Positions 62,226 to 64,000 of a DNA stretch of 64,000 bases are shown in pieces; positions within the stretch are counted from its first letter, which is position 1, and each line of letters opens with the position of its first letter. A model generated the notes under the pieces. That model was not told the DNA's origin. It saw only the letters and a program-made list of their open reading frames with translations, and searched no databases. The DNA lies in contig CACVAS010000147.1 in NCBI GenBank assembly GCA_902727855.1, positions 1 to 64,000 of the forward strand. Direction: 5' to 3'. The DNA is from an uncultured Sulfurovum sp. Its GTDB lineage: Bacteria; Campylobacterota; Campylobacteria; Campylobacterales; Sulfurovaceae. The translations under genes and the position numbers were made by a program.

Positions 62226-62933
62226 TTACGCCTTCTTGGCAGACGATGGTGGGATAGGATACTCATACCACACCTTGTCAAAACGATCTGTAATCTTCAC
62301 AGTTGCACCATCAATTAATATATCTTTAAACCTATGTTTAAAACTGTACTCATTTGGTGGAGTTTCAAGTATAGGTTTTGAAATAAACTCCCCATTTTTA
62401 TATTCAAATTCTAACGTTAAAATAAACCTATTTATATTGATATGCCCTACAAGCTTAGCAGTAATCCCTTTACCCGTGATACGTTTCTTTTTAGATATCC
62501 AAGTATATTCATAATTATTTTTTCTAAATATTTCTATGCCTTCTTCTACCACTTTTACAATAAGAGGATACTCTTTTGCTATTTTTTGATTGCCTTTGTA
62601 GATATGAGTGATAAGGTATTCGTACACTTCTTTTGGGTCTTTTTCTTTGGGATAATCTTTATCTAGCATTTTAATAGGGATACCCAATAATCTATTTATT
62701 ATTTCTATCTTTCTATCTTTTTCAGTTAAAACACCTTTATAATATAACCCATCAAATCCAAGTCCTTTAACTTTATCTTGTTTTAAATATTGCCCTAAAA
62801 AGAAACCTAAGGCTCTTGATTCATTAGTAATATGACTATTTAAATCATTGCTCCAGTGAACACCTCCACCTTCACCTTTTATAAATATATAATTGAACCC
62901 TCTGAAAAACCAAAAGAATCCATCCGATTTCAA
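62226..62933 (-). CDS. Hypothetical protein
   Basis: Long ORF, no family recognised. Confidence 0.6.
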   Translation of the reverse strand: MKSDGFFWFFRGFNYIFIKGEGGGVHWSNDLNSHITNESRALGFFLGQYLKQDKVKGLGFDGLYYKGVLTEKDRKIEIINRLLGIPIKMLDKDYPKEKDPKEVYEYLITHIYKGNQKIAKEYPLIVKVVEEGIEIFRKNNYEYTWISKKKRITGKGITAKLVGHININRFILTLEFEYKNGEFISKPILETPPNEYSFKHRFKDILIDGATVKITDRFDKVWYEYPIPPSSAKKA

Positions 62934-63058
62934 ATATTATAGCATCTAAAAAAATGAATTTGTCATTTTTAGCTATTTTTCTTTGAAATCACCTCCAATA
63001 TTGTGATATATTTTGTGTTTCTATGCCAGTTTAGGCACTTTTTCCTCTTTTTGCCTAC

Positions 63059-64000
63059 CTATCCATAAGCTTTCATAAGTTGTGGCACTCTTCGTAAGTT
63101 TGCACAGGCAGCAATAAGATTAAAATGTTCCTGATTTTTCTCAAGTCCAAGATATCTTGTCTCTTTAAAATACATATGATGTTTAATAAAAGCAAAGGGT
63201 AATTCTACCAAGCCTCTAAGTTTTGCAAAGCGTTTATTGTTTTTTTGTTGTTTAGCTCTTAGTTTAGACTGACCTCTTACTTTTCTTTCAACTATGCCAT
63301 TGAAGATACCTTTTTCTCTTAACTTCTTTTTTCTCTCTTTTGACATATAACCACTATCTGCAAAGATTGCTTTCTCTTCATCTTCGGTAAGTACATCAAA
63401 CTGTGTGCTATCATGGGTTTTAGCCGTGGTGGCTATCACTTTTTTGATTACACCATTCGTATCTGTAGCAATATGCATCTTGTGCCCGTGATGCTTTTGT
63501 CCTCGTTTGGATGTATATGTTGCTTCTTTATCGTAAGCTTCATTTGAAATGGTTTTACCATCATTGTCTTTTTTCTTCTTTGGCTCGGAACTATTGATAA
63601 GTGTAGCGTCTACCAATGTACCTTCATTGAGTATAAGGTTCTTTTGAATCATCATCACTTTTACTTCATCGAAAATACGTGAAAGTAGTTTCTTTTTAAT
63701 CAGTTTATTTCTAAACTTGATAATGCCCTGAAAATCCTAAACAACTTACAGTACAGATTGTGGTTTCATCAGGAATAGTATCTTCTTCTGTGATATCAAG
63801 GAACTTTCTAAAAGAAATTCTATCATGTATCAGCTCTTCTGTCATTGGATCACTCAGGTTATACCAGTTCTGTAGAAACAGTGCTCCTAAGAGTATCTTT
63901 GCAGGTGTTTGTGGTCTTCCACCTTTTAATCCTATCTCTGGTTTATAAACACCTTCTTCAATGAGGATAGAGACAAGATTCTCAAAGGGAATAATATCCT
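63059..64000 (-). mobile_element. IS5-family transposase, disrupted (window-truncated)
   Basis: C-terminal part VDATLI...GQKHHGHKMHIATDTNG...ADSGYMSKERKKKLREKG...VELPFAFIKHHM; N-terminal part in a different frame (GLKGGRPQTPAKILLGALFLQNWYNLSDPMTEELIHDRISFRKFL); junction at 63718-63751. Confidence 0.85.

Overview
AT-rich chromosomal window that looks like a Campylobacterota (Sulfurovum/Sulfurimonas-like) genome. It is mostly ordinary housekeeping genes (acs, ribBA, trpB, pepA, ychF, xth, psd, gltX, mobB, fbp, purL, amtB, glnB/K, tRNA-Gln, tRNA-fMet) with several accessory islands. (1) A complete type I-B-like CRISPR-Cas locus: cas6-cas8-cas7-cas5-cas3-cas4-cas1-cas2 plus a ~78-repeat array. 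The whole locus is bracketed by a ~200-bp direct duplication of the ribBA 3' end. The array has a tandem duplicated spacer and two pairs of spacers that differ only at mostly synonymous positions, which suggests re-acquisition from diverging relatives of the same invader. (2) A diversity-generating retroelement (DGR): DGR-type reverse transcriptase, Avd-like helper, and two DUF1566 targets. The block in the canonical template position does not look like an adenine-rich template; it looks like a third diversified variable repeat. A (CT)n tract lies in the promoter region of the large target. (3) A toxin-antitoxin module flanked by a direct duplication of the nhaC start. (4) Two paralogous copies of an uncharacterised module: a ~76-aa membrane protein plus a ~28-aa single-TM micropeptide joined by a 1-nt stop/start overlap. 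One copy is frameshifted at an A5 run. (5) A G10 tract upstream of a giant LamG/SLH-like/TSP3 surface protein. (6) A degenerate NtrB/NtrC-like pair next to amtB-glnK. All calls come from reading the sequence; no database searches were run.
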